Shown here: positions 17,687 to 26,456 of the stretch, one piece after another
How the letters are laid out: the number at the start of each line of letters is the position of its first letter
How positions within the stretch are numbered: position 1 is the first letter of the stretch
Origin: Jonesiaceae bacterium BS-20
GTDB lineage: Bacteria > Actinomycetota > Actinomycetes > Actinomycetales > Cellulomonadaceae
DNA: 64,000 bases
Assembly (NCBI GenBank): GCA_039995105.1
Contig: CP146203.1
Coordinates: 1,922,001-1,986,000 of the forward strand
Direction of reading: 5' to 3'
Translations under genes and position numbers: made by a program
The notes under the pieces: generated by a model
The model's database searches: none
What the model was told of the DNA's origin: nothing
What the model saw: the letters and a program-made list of their open reading frames with translations, nothing else

Positions 17687-18931
17687 TCATAGAACTGCGC
17701 TAATTTCTGCGTGCTGCCGCTCGCAGTGATACTGAAAAATAAACCCGGCACTAAAAGTGTCACCTAGCCCAATCGTGGTGGGGTCAGAAATATCAATAGT
17801 GTAGGCAGGAACGCCCACAAAACTATTTCCAAACCGCTGCGATAGCTCATCCAAGACCGCAGCCCCAGCTGTGTTGAGTGGGTATTGCCTGGTCGCCTCG
17901 ACGGTCTGCTTATTCAGATTGTCGCCAACCCTATACCGAGTGGCAGCAACAGTGACCGCACTTTCTAAACACTGGGCGTACTTTTGCGCTCCTTGCCCAA
18001 GCAGGAGCGCCCAATATTTGGTGTGGATTAGCAGATTTCTGGCTGGAATTATCTTCTGCAAGGCACGCAGAGCCGCTCCAACTTCCGTACTGCAAAGAAG
18101 GTTGATCTCAATCCCTAAAATTGCCTGAAGTTCATCCTCGTTCATACTGTAAACATCGGCGTACCGGATCATCACTTGGCGGACTTGCAAACTGAATTTG
18201 GGGACGTGGTACTCCGCTTCCTCAAAGAAGACCAAACTCCCCTGCGGCATTCCTGCCATGGCGCGCTCAACGGTGTGGAGCCGGTCATCAAGCACTTCTT
18301 GATCTCGAATCACGTTGAAACCGCAAGCTAGGTACACTTCACACGTTGCCAGTGTGGCCGCCAAATCCGGGTGTAATTCGAGCATTTTGTTCGCAACGTC
18401 ATGGGCCAAAATGATGCGATTTGGGTGGTCGGTTTCGATCCTTATTTCCGGTAGGTCAATCGCGATCCCTGCGGGATACTGCACAATCAGATGCGGGTCC
18501 AGCGAGTCTTTTTGCGCACTGCAAAGATAGGTGACATTCGTTGGCAAAAGCCGGCGCACATGGTCGTCAATACTGACCAGGTGCACCGTCGAGGGCACCG
18601 AAAGCTGAGACAGCGCAATACCCGCACGCACCCCGGTGCCACCCAATGTGATCTCATAATCAAACCGCTCAGCAAACTCTTGCAGGAGGTCTGGGCTGTG
18701 CACAAAGCGCTCCCCGCCCCCACCTCCTGCAAGAATTCCTAGCACACATCGCACAAGGTCTCGCTCAGAATGAATCTGTATTGCGGGGTCAAGGTCTGCC
18801 TGCGTCAGCGCGAACTCGGCAATCAGGTCCGCAATAGTTGCAGCGTCCCAGCGGACCTCGTAATCAACCGTGCCTCCCAGTCCCAGCAGCATTTGTGAGG
18901 TGTCAGCAACCATTTTCATTCCAAACTCCAA
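17687..18931 (-). CDS. ADP-dependent glucokinase/phosphofructokinase-family sugar kinase
   Basis: A 414-residue ribokinase-superfamily kinase resembling PF04587, whose known members use ADP as phosphoryl donor. Supporting features are an N-terminal substrate strand GLGGTVDYEVRWD, the lid/loop ITLGGTGVRAGIALSQL, LACGFNVIRD, and the C-terminal anion hole with catalytic Asp in GLGDTFSAGFI. The length fits the ADP-dependent family (400-460) better than ordinary PfkB kinases (about 300). Its gene is 11 bases from the aldolase gene, so kinase then aldolase gives a sugar-bisphosphate or sugar-1-phosphate cleavage route. Whether it uses ADP and which sugar it phosphorylates are not shown by the sequence. 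Confidence 0.72.
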   Translation of the reverse strand: MEFGMKMVADTSQMLLGLGGTVDYEVRWDAATIADLIAEFALTQADLDPAIQIHSERDLVRCVLGILAGGGGGERFVHSPDLLQEFAERFDYEITLGGTGVRAGIALSQLSVPSTVHLVSIDDHVRRLLPTNVTYLCSAQKDSLDPHLIVQYPAGIAIDLPEIRIETDHPNRIILAHDVANKMLELHPDLAATLATCEVYLACGFNVIRDQEVLDDRLHTVERAMAGMPQGSLVFFEEAEYHVPKFSLQVRQVMIRYADVYSMNEDELQAILGIEINLLCSTEVGAALRALQKIIPARNLLIHTKYWALLLGQGAQKYAQCLESAVTVAATRYRVGDNLNKQTVEATRQYPLNTAGAAVLDELSQRFGNSFVGVPAYTIDISDPTTIGLGDTFSAGFIFQYHCERQHAEISAVL

Positions 18932-18942
18932 CCGCTACCTTT

Positions 18943-19803
18943 TTAGTAAAGTGAGACCTTGTCATTTGAGCCAAAGAGCCGGATCTTGTGAACCGCTTCC
19001 TCATTCATCGCCGCAATACAGGCGGGCTGGATTGCGTTTGGTTCGCGGATTTCCAGATCTTGGAGCACCTCACGCATCTTGTTGTAGTAGGCCACCTTGA
19101 TGTCGCTAGAAATATTGACCTTGTTGATTCCCTTCTTGACCGCAATACCGATCTCTTCATCGGGGTTATTGGAACCTCCGTGCAGAACAAGCGGCAGAGG
19201 GGCGGCTTTCTTAATATCAACGAGCAGGTCTAGCTTGAGCTCCGGCTTCAGGTGTGCCGGGTAGATGCCGTGCCTGGTCCCAATTGCAATTGCTAATGAG
19301 TCCACACCGGTTTGGGCCACAAAGGTCGCAGCCTCATCCGGTTCGGTGTAGATAATATTGTCTGCGCCCGCTTCTGCATATGAGTCAGTCTTTCCAATGG
19401 TTCCGAGTTCGCCCTCGACGGATACTCCAACAGCATGCGCAATCTCGACAACTTGTTTGGTGATTGCGACGTTTTCGTCAAATGGCTGCATCGAGGCGTC
19501 GATCATGACCGAGGTGAAGCCCAGTTGGATTGCTCTGATCGCCTGCTCGGGCGTTGCCCCATGGTCCCAGTGCACTGCTACGGGGACTCTCGATGCCTGT
19601 GCACGAGCCAGCACGGACGGCAAGAATGCGCCGGTTACGTGGCTGACTTCATCCGGGTGGATGGCAACGATTAGCGGTGACCCTTCTTTCTCACAGGTTT
19701 CCATGATGCCGACAAACATTGACCAGTCACTAATGTTGAATGCTGGGATTGCGAAGTTGTGTTCGTTGGCAACTTCAAGGATCCGTGTTCCGCTAACTAG
19801 CAT
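18943..19803 (-). CDS. Class II ketose-bisphosphate aldolase (FbaA/GatY type)
   Basis: A zinc-dependent aldolase of 286 residues that cleaves fructose-1,6- or tagatose-1,6-bisphosphate (or a related ketose phosphate) into two triose units. Features: N-terminal FAIPAFNISDWSM, VAVHWDHGATPEQ with the Asp-His pair for catalysis and metal, SVEGELGTIG (Glu), GTRHGIYP and LVLHGGSNN with zinc His residues, and KVNISSDIKVAYYN for phosphate binding. The ATG at 19803 follows TGAGGAGAAAA. It sits between permease and kinase genes of the same module. The substrate is inferred only from that context. Confidence 0.92.
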   Translation of the reverse strand: MLVSGTRILEVANEHNFAIPAFNISDWSMFVGIMETCEKEGSPLIVAIHPDEVSHVTGAFLPSVLARAQASRVPVAVHWDHGATPEQAIRAIQLGFTSVMIDASMQPFDENVAITKQVVEIAHAVGVSVEGELGTIGKTDSYAEAGADNIIYTEPDEAATFVAQTGVDSLAIAIGTRHGIYPAHLKPELKLDLLVDIKKAAPLPLVLHGGSNNPDEEIGIAVKKGINKVNISSDIKVAYYNKMREVLQDLEIREPNAIQPACIAAMNEEAVHKIRLFGSNDKVSLY

Positions 19804-19851
19804 TTTTTCTCCTCATTGAAATGTTTCTTAGGTACAGCAGGTGGGGCAGGG

Positions 19852-20730
19852 TCAGACTTTGACAGCCCCGGACGTCATTCCACCGATGAAATAACGTTGG
19901 AAGAACAGGAACAGCACGAGAACCGGCAGGCAGCCCAAGATGCTCATGGCCATCATTTGGTTCCATTCATATGCGTGTTGTCCCATCAAAAGTTGGATTC
20001 CGATTGGCACCGTGCGCATGCTCTCAGTGCGGGTCAGTGTCAGCGCGAAGAGGAACTCATTCCAAGCGATCATGAACGTGTAGATCCCAACCGATACCAG
20101 GCCTGGCACAGCAATCGGCACGATCACGCGCCACAGCGCGGTCATTCCGCCCGCCCCATCTACTCGCACGGCCTCATCGAGTTCCCGCGGGATGGTATTG
20201 AAATATCCAGTGAGCATGATGACCGCGTACGGCAAGGTAAAGACCATGTAGGTGAATATCAGACCGGGATATGTGTTGTAGAGGCCCAACGCCACGACCA
20301 GCCCAAAGTACGGAATCAGCAGGGTGATCGGAGGTACTGCCTGGACACATACGATAATCACGTTCAAGCTGCGTTTGCCCCGGAACTCGTAGCGGCTAAA
20401 CGCATAGGCAGCCAAGATCGCAACGACAATGGTCAAGATAGTCACTGAGAAGGCAATCAAATAACTGTTGAAAAAGAATCGCAGTTTGACCGGGTCCGTC
20501 AGGATCGAGGAATATGCACCAAAAGAAAAGTTCTCAGTGATGAGTTTTGGTGGATACGCGAAAATCTCGCTGTTACCTTTAAACGAACTGGACAGCATCC
20601 ACAAGACGGGAAATCCGGCAAAGATCGCCGAGATAGTAAGCGCTGCGACCACACTTAGTCGCTTCCACACCGGTGCTTCCTTACGCGGTGGCTTGATATT
20701 TTTCATCCGCACGGACGCATTTACAGCCAT
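19852..20730 (-). CDS. Carbohydrate ABC transporter permease, MalG type
   Basis: Inner-membrane permease of 292 residues with six helices and the EAA loop ELDEAVRVDGAGGMTALWRV that docks to the ATPase. The C-terminus is typical of CUT1 MalG proteins (GGMTSGAVKV). ATG 20730 is chosen over an upstream in-frame codon because GAGGGATTAAC precedes it. The gene starts one base after the stop of the MalF-type permease gene, implying coupled translation. No ATP-binding subunit is encoded in the module, so a shared MsiK/UgpC-type ATPase elsewhere probably energises it, as known in actinobacteria. Confidence 0.93.
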   Translation of the reverse strand: MAVNASVRMKNIKPPRKEAPVWKRLSVVAALTISAIFAGFPVLWMLSSSFKGNSEIFAYPPKLITENFSFGAYSSILTDPVKLRFFFNSYLIAFSVTILTIVVAILAAYAFSRYEFRGKRSLNVIIVCVQAVPPITLLIPYFGLVVALGLYNTYPGLIFTYMVFTLPYAVIMLTGYFNTIPRELDEAVRVDGAGGMTALWRVIVPIAVPGLVSVGIYTFMIAWNEFLFALTLTRTESMRTVPIGIQLLMGQHAYEWNQMMAMSILGCLPVLVLFLFFQRYFIGGMTSGAVKV

Positions 20731-20731
20731 G

Positions 20732-21691
20732 TTAATCCCTCGATTTCTGGCTACGCGCGTAGAAGATCGCCACAATCATTGATGCAATCAGAATCAGGAC
20801 CGCGCTAGTTGATGCCAGTGAGAACTCATACCGGCTAAAGGCAAGTTTGTAGGTGAACGTGCTCAGGACCTCGGTAGTGTCGATTGGTCCTCCACCCGTA
20901 GTCATCCAAATCAGGGCGAACTGCTGGGTCGTCCAAATGAAGTCCAACAGGCACAGACTGATAATGAGTGGTTTCAGTTGTGGAATGGTGACGTGAATAA
21001 AGCGCTGAACCGGATTGGCACCGTCGACTTTTGCTGCCTCGTATAGGTCTGCGGGAATTCCTTGCAGGCCGGCAAGGAGGCTGATCATGAAGAACGGGTA
21101 TCCTGCCCAAATATTGATGAAGGTCAACGCGAAGAGCGCGTAGGCGGGGTTACCTAGCCACTCCACCTGCCCCGAGATCAGGCCCATTGTCTCCAGAATG
21201 TAGTTGATTACACCGTTTGGATTCAGCATCAGTCGCCACAGGATAGCCACAATTGCCACGGTGAACAGCCAGGGCAGGATCAGGATCATACGGAAGACTG
21301 CCCGCACCTTGGTGCTGATGATCTCGGTGTTCAACAACATCGCAAAAGTAAGTCCGAGGATCATATGGACCACAACGCTGGTCAAGGTAAAGAACAGGGT
21401 GTTCTTCCCAGCATTCCAAAACTTTGGATTGCCCAGAATTTCGCCGTAATTGGCCAGGCCAACTACCTCGGGGTTGGGGTTGGTGATGACGTTGTTATAA
21501 ATGGAGTACCCAATAACCATCAGGATTGGGGTGGCCATCAGGACCATCATCAAGATCAAGAGCGGGGATAAGAACCCGAGGGCAGCAAGTTGCTTCTTGT
21601 TGCGCCTAAATCTCTTCACCGTGGGTTTGACGGTGGGTGGGATACTGCCGTTTGCTGAGTTATGTATTTGCGTACTGACGTGAGTTGACAC
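20732..21691 (-). CDS. Carbohydrate ABC transporter permease, MalF type
   Basis: A 319-residue inner-membrane permease of the CUT1 group. A cytoplasmic N-terminus of about 35 residues is followed by six helices (FLSPLLILMMVLMATPILMV first). The EAA loop is DLYEAAKVDGANPVQRFIHV. The segment WTTQQFALIWMTTGGGP is the usual MalF-type substrate-pore region. It pairs with the MalG-type protein and the lipoprotein upstream. The substrate is probably a hexose, a hexose derivative or a short oligosaccharide, which cannot be narrowed from sequence alone. Confidence 0.93.
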   Translation of the reverse strand: MSTHVSTQIHNSANGSIPPTVKPTVKRFRRNKKQLAALGFLSPLLILMMVLMATPILMVIGYSIYNNVITNPNPEVVGLANYGEILGNPKFWNAGKNTLFFTLTSVVVHMILGLTFAMLLNTEIISTKVRAVFRMILILPWLFTVAIVAILWRLMLNPNGVINYILETMGLISGQVEWLGNPAYALFALTFINIWAGYPFFMISLLAGLQGIPADLYEAAKVDGANPVQRFIHVTIPQLKPLIISLCLLDFIWTTQQFALIWMTTGGGPIDTTEVLSTFTYKLAFSRYEFSLASTSAVLILIASMIVAIFYARSQKSRD

Positions 21692-21775
21692 GCTGGCCTC
21701 CTAGAGGGAGCCGTCCCAAGAACGATTGCGGTGTTGCTGGGACAGCTCCCTGACGTTGACTTCAAGGACAAGGAA

Positions 21776-23092
21776 CTACTTGAATTCAGCGGTCCATTGT
21801 TCTTGAGTTGCCGCCAGTGCATCTGCAATTGATGCTTGACCATCCAGCGCACGTTGTAACTCGGTTGCGTAGATGCGCATGAGTTCTTCTGCAACGGGTA
21901 GACCCACAAATTGGTTTGCTGGGTAACCAGCTTGATAAATCTTGAACGCTTCTTCGAATAGAGGATCCGACTGTGAGAAGTCAGGAACAGAATTGACGTT
22001 GCCCGGGAATCCATTGGCGATAGTCGATAATTCTGAGTTAACTTCCTCGCTCATCAGGAACTCAACTAATTTGAACGCCGCCTCTTTCTGATCCGAAGAT
22101 TCAGATACGCCTACGCCCCAAGAGTTGTCGTTAATGCCGCGCTTGCCGGTGAAGTTATCTGGTGCTGGTACCGCAGTGACGGTGAAGTCAAGGTCTGGGT
22201 TCTCCTTGCGGATCATGTTCACGTGAGCCAGTGAAGAGATCATCATGCCGACACGCCCGGCAACAAACTCTTCGACCTTATCGGGTTCCTTCATTGTGAA
22301 GGCCCCGGGAGTGACTGTTCCCGAGTCCCACAGTTCTTTAACGAACTCTGCACCACTGACCATGTCAGCATTTTCAACGTCGGGCTTTCCTGCGTCATCC
22401 AGCATGGAGCCGCCACCGGCCCATACCCACGGCATGACATCATTTTGCACACCGTTTCCGGTTTCCAAAGACAGGGGCAGGGCCCAGCCACTAGTGTTGT
22501 CGCCTAACGCACTGATTTTCTTAGCTGCGTCAAGGAACTCAGTACGGTTTTCTGGCGGTGCCGCTACACCCGCCTCTTCTAGCAGTTCATTGTTCACAAA
22601 CATTGGGTAAACAAAGTTCACCACCGGGATCATGTACGTTGTCCCGTCCAACTGCACTTCCTTGGCAAGGTTTGATGCGTCATAGTCAAACTCGGTCATC
22701 AGGTCGGTTAGGCTCGCGATTGAGCCTTGTTGGACTAGATCGTATAGCCACGAGCCATCCAAGCCGACCACATCAGGCATGGTTCCAGCGACCGCGCCCG
22801 CCACAAGTTGTTCCTTAGTGGCGGACCATGGGCCAGACAAGAGCTCAACCTTTATGCCGGGGTTCTTCTCTTCAAACTCGTCCATGAGCGCCCTGAACGA
22901 GCCAGCAGGGAGCTCCGGCTCCCACCACTGCATGAACTCAAGGGTGACTTCGCCACCTGCGCTAGGTTTGCCGTCATCGCCGCCGGGTGTCCCGGGCGCA
23001 GTGTTGCCGCCACAAGCTGCCACCAGTCCCAAGACTGTGGCTGCACCCACAACACCGGTAAGCATCCGGTGAATACTTGTTTTTCTAGACAT
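21776..23092 (-). CDS. Extracellular sugar-binding lipoprotein of ABC transporter
   Basis: A 438-residue family-1 solute-binding protein. The signal peptide ends in a lipobox LVAACGG (Cys at about 27), so the mature protein is lipid-anchored outside the membrane. Family features include EFMQWWEPELPAGSFRALMDEFEEKNP (first lobe, quoted here only for position about 52-78), GVSESSDQKEAAFKLVEFL and a C-terminal ALAATQEQWTAEF. ATG 23092 is chosen because TGAGGAGAATC precedes it and the signal peptide begins there; the open frame runs to 23209. It should be the most abundant product of the module, with its own operator-bearing upstream region. Confidence 0.93.
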   Translation of the reverse strand: MSRKTSIHRMLTGVVGAATVLGLVAACGGNTAPGTPGGDDGKPSAGGEVTLEFMQWWEPELPAGSFRALMDEFEEKNPGIKVELLSGPWSATKEQLVAGAVAGTMPDVVGLDGSWLYDLVQQGSIASLTDLMTEFDYDASNLAKEVQLDGTTYMIPVVNFVYPMFVNNELLEEAGVAAPPENRTEFLDAAKKISALGDNTSGWALPLSLETGNGVQNDVMPWVWAGGGSMLDDAGKPDVENADMVSGAEFVKELWDSGTVTPGAFTMKEPDKVEEFVAGRVGMMISSLAHVNMIRKENPDLDFTVTAVPAPDNFTGKRGINDNSWGVGVSESSDQKEAAFKLVEFLMSEEVNSELSTIANGFPGNVNSVPDFSQSDPLFEEAFKIYQAGYPANQFVGLPVAEELMRIYATELQRALDGQASIADALAATQEQWTAEFK

Positions 23093-23114
23093 GATTCTCC
23101 TCAGTGAGCACCGC

Positions 23115-23132
23115 ATGCGCTCCATCGCGCAT
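23115..23132. promoter_or_regulatory. Inverted repeat ATGCGC-N6-GCGCAT before the sugar-binding gene
   Basis: ATGCGC (23115-23120) and GCGCAT (23127-23132) form an exact palindrome 23 bases upstream of the lipoprotein start. A related palindrome, GCGCA-AA-TGCGC (23218-23229), lies about 100 bp further upstream. The shared GCGCAT core suggests a second regulator beside DeoR, or a leader hairpin. Pattern evidence only. Confidence 0.4.
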
Positions 23133-23160
23133 AACAGCACATTACTGCAAGAACCGGCAG

Positions 23161-23183
23161 GAAACAAGATAAAACAGCAAGAA
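23161..23183 (-). promoter_or_regulatory. Putative DeoR operator, copy 1 (sugar module)
   Basis: The 23 bases here, read on the minus strand, begin TTCTTGCTGTTTTATC and match the site at 24071-24093 at 18 of 23 positions, with TTGCTGTTT identical. Both copies lie upstream of minus-strand genes, one before the transport genes and one before the DeoR regulator itself. This is the pattern expected for an autoregulated operator. Confidence 0.6.
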
Positions 23184-23243
23184 GAATTAAAGAAGTCTAG
23201 AATTTGCAACTTTTGGTGCGCAAATGCGCTGGTTTATTCCTTT

Positions 23244-24038
23244 TTACGCAACTATTAGTTCAACACCTGCATTTTTTAGCATATCTTTTAGGTCGGTCGG
23301 AGGCTCCTGATCCGTGACCAGGTAGTCCACCTCATCGAGCGTGCAAATCTGTGAGAACAAGACTGCATTGAATTTAGAGGAGTCCGCCAAAATTGCGACC
23401 CTACGAGAGACACGCATCATCTCCGACATCATCTGGGCTTCTCCAACGTGACTCGTTGTAATGCCTTCGGTCGCGGAAACCCCTCCAACCCCAATGATCG
23501 CTATATCGCAGTTGATCTGGTGTTCACTATTTACCGACCCGGGAAGCACGACGGGCCCTACCGTCGCCTGCCCGTCAATCCGTACCGCCCCGCCAAGCAG
23601 GTACACATCTCGTGTCACACCGGGTGGCAGTCGATCCGGAACAAGGAGGCTGTTTGTCACCACAATTAGGCCCTTGAGCTGCGTGAAGTGTGGAAGTGTG
23701 GCGAGTACTGTTGTGCCACTGCCCAGCATGACGGCGTCATGATCGCCAATTAACGCCGCCGCTGCGGCGCCAATCTTTTGCTTGGCATCAAAGTGTACCG
23801 CGATCCGGTCATCCACCTGGGTGTCCGGTTTTGCCTGACCGTTTGGACTTACTGCTCCCCCGTGGGTTCGCACTACCGCCCCAATTGAGTGCAAGGTGTC
23901 AAGATCTCGGCGGATCGTATCAACGGATACTTTAAATTCCGAGGCCAGTTGAGCAACGGTTACCTGACCCGACTCGGCAACAAAAGCGGCCAGATCAGCT
24001 TTCCGGCCGGCCGGCAGGCGCTTGGTTTGTGTGGTCAT
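23244..24038 (-). CDS. DeoR-family transcriptional regulator of the sugar module
   Basis: A 264-residue regulator. The N-terminal winged helix-turn-helix has VAQLASEFKVSVDTIRRDL and the DeoR signature TLHSIGAVVRTHGGAV. The C-terminal DeoRC sugar-phosphate-sensing domain follows (KQKIGAAAAALIGDHDAVMLGSG-type start; VVTNSLLVPDRL; FNAVLFSQICTLDEVDYLVTD). Such proteins are usually repressors released by a phosphorylated sugar, which here would be a substrate or product of the linked kinase and aldolase. ATG 24038 is preferred to the upstream in-frame 24080. The gene precedes the transporter genes by 151 bases on the same strand. Confidence 0.93.
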   Translation of the reverse strand: MTTQTKRLPAGRKADLAAFVAESGQVTVAQLASEFKVSVDTIRRDLDTLHSIGAVVRTHGGAVSPNGQAKPDTQVDDRIAVHFDAKQKIGAAAAALIGDHDAVMLGSGTTVLATLPHFTQLKGLIVVTNSLLVPDRLPPGVTRDVYLLGGAVRIDGQATVGPVVLPGSVNSEHQINCDIAIIGVGGVSATEGITTSHVGEAQMMSEMMRVSRRVAILADSSKFNAVLFSQICTLDEVDYLVTDQEPPTDLKDMLKNAGVELIVA

Positions 24039-24070
24039 TGAATTTTCCCAACGTTCAGTGCCGCACCATC

Positions 24071-24093
24071 GAAAAAGCATGAAACAGCAAAAA
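24071..24093 (-). promoter_or_regulatory. Putative DeoR operator, copy 2 (autoregulation)
   Basis: The minus strand begins TTTTTGCTGTTTCATG and is the second copy of the 23-bp motif found at 23161-23183. It lies 33 bases upstream of the DeoR start codon, so binding would block its own transcription. The rest of the 24094-24286 gap holds no other feature that I can support. Confidence 0.6.
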
Positions 24094-24286
24094 CCAGAAT
24101 ATACGTGCAGGACTGCAGTCTACAACGCCACCGGGCTGCCGCTTCGGATTTGCCACTCTAAGCAGACGTACCGGGTGAAACATGCGTTAACTTCGGCACG
24201 ATGTTATCTGACCACGCAGCAGTTTCCAACGTATAGACCCGCTCAAGCATCAACATTTGGCGTCGATCGGACAAAATTGTTCATAT

Positions 24287-24332
24287 AACAGTATTGGGGC
24301 AGAGTTCTAATGAACTCTGCCCCAATACTGTT
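24287..24332 (-). terminator. Perfect 21-bp stem after the BCCT carrier gene
   Basis: Arms 24287-24307 and 24312-24332 are exactly complementary, with a TAAT loop. The left arm begins AACAGTATTGGGGCAGAG. It lies 54 bases beyond the carrier stop codon. No long T-tract follows, so it may act as a terminator or as an mRNA-stabilising end. Confidence 0.8.
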
Positions 24333-24385
24333 ACGTTCTACCGTGCATGACCACACCCTTGTCAGCCAAAGGGTGCGAGGTGCAA

Positions 24386-26260
24386 CTATTTTTCAGTTTG
24401 CTGATCCTGATCAAAGGACTCAACAACTCCTAGGTCCGGCATCACTTCACTTACGGGATCATGCTCGATGGTAGCTTCTTCAACCTGGTCGGTTGAGACG
24501 CTGCCATCGGCGGCGACCTTAACCACGGTAGTTTCGGCAAAATCGGCCGCCTGCTCGTCCGTGATGCTTTGATCAAATTCAACCGTGACGGCAATCGGCG
24601 CCTTTGGTTTAGGCTTAGGCATGCGGATCAGTGGCCATCGTAAACGTGGACCGCTGCGCATGATCGGCTCTTCAACTTCAAGCCCGTAATAGTCACCAAT
24701 GTGGTCACGGAATGCAGCACGTTGAGCCTTGGCGTACGCACGATTCTCTCGACCAAACGCCACAAAGGTCGACCAACACATCGCAATCATGACAAAGGAG
24801 AACGGCAACGCAATCAAGATCGCTGCGGTCTTCAACGCATTAAGCCCCCCGGCGACCAGCAACGCAATTGCCAATGCGGAGCTCAGGCAGGCAAACGCCA
24901 CTCGGAGCCAGGTCTTTGGCTCGGCTTGCCCTCCCGAGGCAATCATCGCCATGACCAGTGCTCCCGAATCCGCTGAGGTAATGAAGAACACTGCAATGAG
25001 AATCAAGAAGCCAACGGTCAGTAGCGCACTGCCGGGGAGGTGATCGAGCATGTCAAAGAGCGAAGCCTCAACGTTGATCGAGCCATCGGCCCCCACTAGC
25101 TCGGCCTTGCCCGTGAGCTGCATGTAGATCCCGGTTCCGCCCACAATGGAGAACCACAAGAAGGTGACCAACGTTGGAACCAGCAACACGCCGGTCACAA
25201 ATTGCCGAACCGTTCGTCCCTTGGAAATACGGGCAATAAACACGCCAACGAATGGCGCCCATGACATCCACCAACCCCAGTAGAAGGTGGTCCATGCGCC
25301 CTGCCAGATCTCTCCTGCTTCGCCTTCAAATGCGGAAACCGTAAAGCTCAGTCCCACAATGTTTTGCAGGTAACTACCGATTGACTGGACAAACTCTCGC
25401 AGCAAGAAGACCGTTGGACCAAAAGCCAACAGGGCAATCGCAAGCAGGGCGGCAAGTGAAAGGTTGGTGTTAGACAACCACTTCATACCGCGGTCTACCC
25501 CCGTAACAACGGAGAAAATCACAAAGCCGGTGATTGCAATGATCAGCACAATATTTAGGGAATTTGAGGGCTCCGCCAGATTGATAGCCTCAAGCCCACT
25601 TGCAATCTGGAGCACGCCCAGACCAAGCGAGGTGGCCACACCAAAGATGGTCCCTACCAAGGCAATCACGTCAATGGTGTCACCAAGGCGTCCGCGTACT
25701 CGCTGTCCCAAGAGTGGCTCAAGCGCCCACCGAATGGAAATGGGACGGCCACGGCGGTGGATGGCGTACGCAAGTGCTAATCCAACTACCGCATAGATGG
25801 CCCAGGCGTGCACTCCCCAGTGCAGGTAGGTCTGGCGCAAGGAATACTGTGCCAAGTCTTCTGGGCTGCCCGTTACGCCAGGGCGTGGACTAGCGAAGTG
25901 GCTTAGGGGCTCACCGAGTCCGTAAAAAACCAGACCAATTCCCATACCTGCAGCAAACAGCAAGGCCAGCCAGGACAAGTTGGAGAACTCTGGCTCGTCA
26001 TCATCCTTACCTAGTTTGATGTCTCCAAACTTTGAGAACCCCATGTAGAGGGCAAACGCGACAAACGCTGCAGCGATCAGTACGTAGTACCAACTAAAGG
26101 TGTTGATGACTTTGGTCTGGATTGCAAGGAAGAATGCTTCCGCAGTGTCCGGAACAATTACTGCAAAGGCAACAAATACCAATACGGTAATCGCGGCGGG
26201 CCAAAATACCCTCCGAGATACCGAGGCACTCTTCTTTTGTAAACTCTCAGTAATTACCAT
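24386..26260 (-). CDS. BCCT-family glycine betaine/choline carrier (BetP-like)
   Basis: Sodium-coupled osmolyte transporter of 624 residues with about twelve helices. The family signature FYWGWWMSWAPFVGVFIAR followed by ISKGRTVRQF is present, as is GMGIGLVFYGLGEPL with the GMGIG sodium/substrate-helix motif known from BetP. A long cytoplasmic C-terminus of about 120 residues is acidic (EEATIEHDPVSEVMPDLGV). In BetP-like carriers such tails take part in osmosensing, though here it is acidic rather than basic. The start is uncertain: ATG 26260 or an upstream TTG at 26275. It stands alone with its own terminator hairpin. Confidence 0.93.
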   Translation of the reverse strand: MVITESLQKKSASVSRRVFWPAAITVLVFVAFAVIVPDTAEAFFLAIQTKVINTFSWYYVLIAAAFVAFALYMGFSKFGDIKLGKDDDEPEFSNLSWLALLFAAGMGIGLVFYGLGEPLSHFASPRPGVTGSPEDLAQYSLRQTYLHWGVHAWAIYAVVGLALAYAIHRRGRPISIRWALEPLLGQRVRGRLGDTIDVIALVGTIFGVATSLGLGVLQIASGLEAINLAEPSNSLNIVLIIAITGFVIFSVVTGVDRGMKWLSNTNLSLAALLAIALLAFGPTVFLLREFVQSIGSYLQNIVGLSFTVSAFEGEAGEIWQGAWTTFYWGWWMSWAPFVGVFIARISKGRTVRQFVTGVLLVPTLVTFLWFSIVGGTGIYMQLTGKAELVGADGSINVEASLFDMLDHLPGSALLTVGFLILIAVFFITSADSGALVMAMIASGGQAEPKTWLRVAFACLSSALAIALLVAGGLNALKTAAILIALPFSFVMIAMCWSTFVAFGRENRAYAKAQRAAFRDHIGDYYGLEVEEPIMRSGPRLRWPLIRMPKPKPKAPIAVTVEFDQSITDEQAADFAETTVVKVAADGSVSTDQVEEATIEHDPVSEVMPDLGVVESFDQDQQTEK

Positions 26261-26386
26261 TCCTACAGAATACAAAACTTGTGCCGGAAAGCGTGGATCC
26301 TAACCACCCTTTAGCGAAGATCACCCAATTTCGGGTTAAGGATCGGTAATATTCCGGCATGGATTCATCCTCCCATTCACATTCGG

Positions 26387-26424
26387 CTAGGGCAGCCTAT
26401 GAGTATTTTCCACGGCTGCCCTAG
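26387..26424 (-). terminator. Hairpin after the penicillin acylase gene
   Basis: CTAGGGCAGCC (26387-26397) pairs exactly with GGCTGCCCTAG (26414-26424) around a 16-nt loop, 33 bases beyond the acylase stop codon. It probably ends that transcript. Confidence 0.7.
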
Positions 26425-26456
26425 CTATCTGGAACAGAATCTTCCACGCCCGCCCA

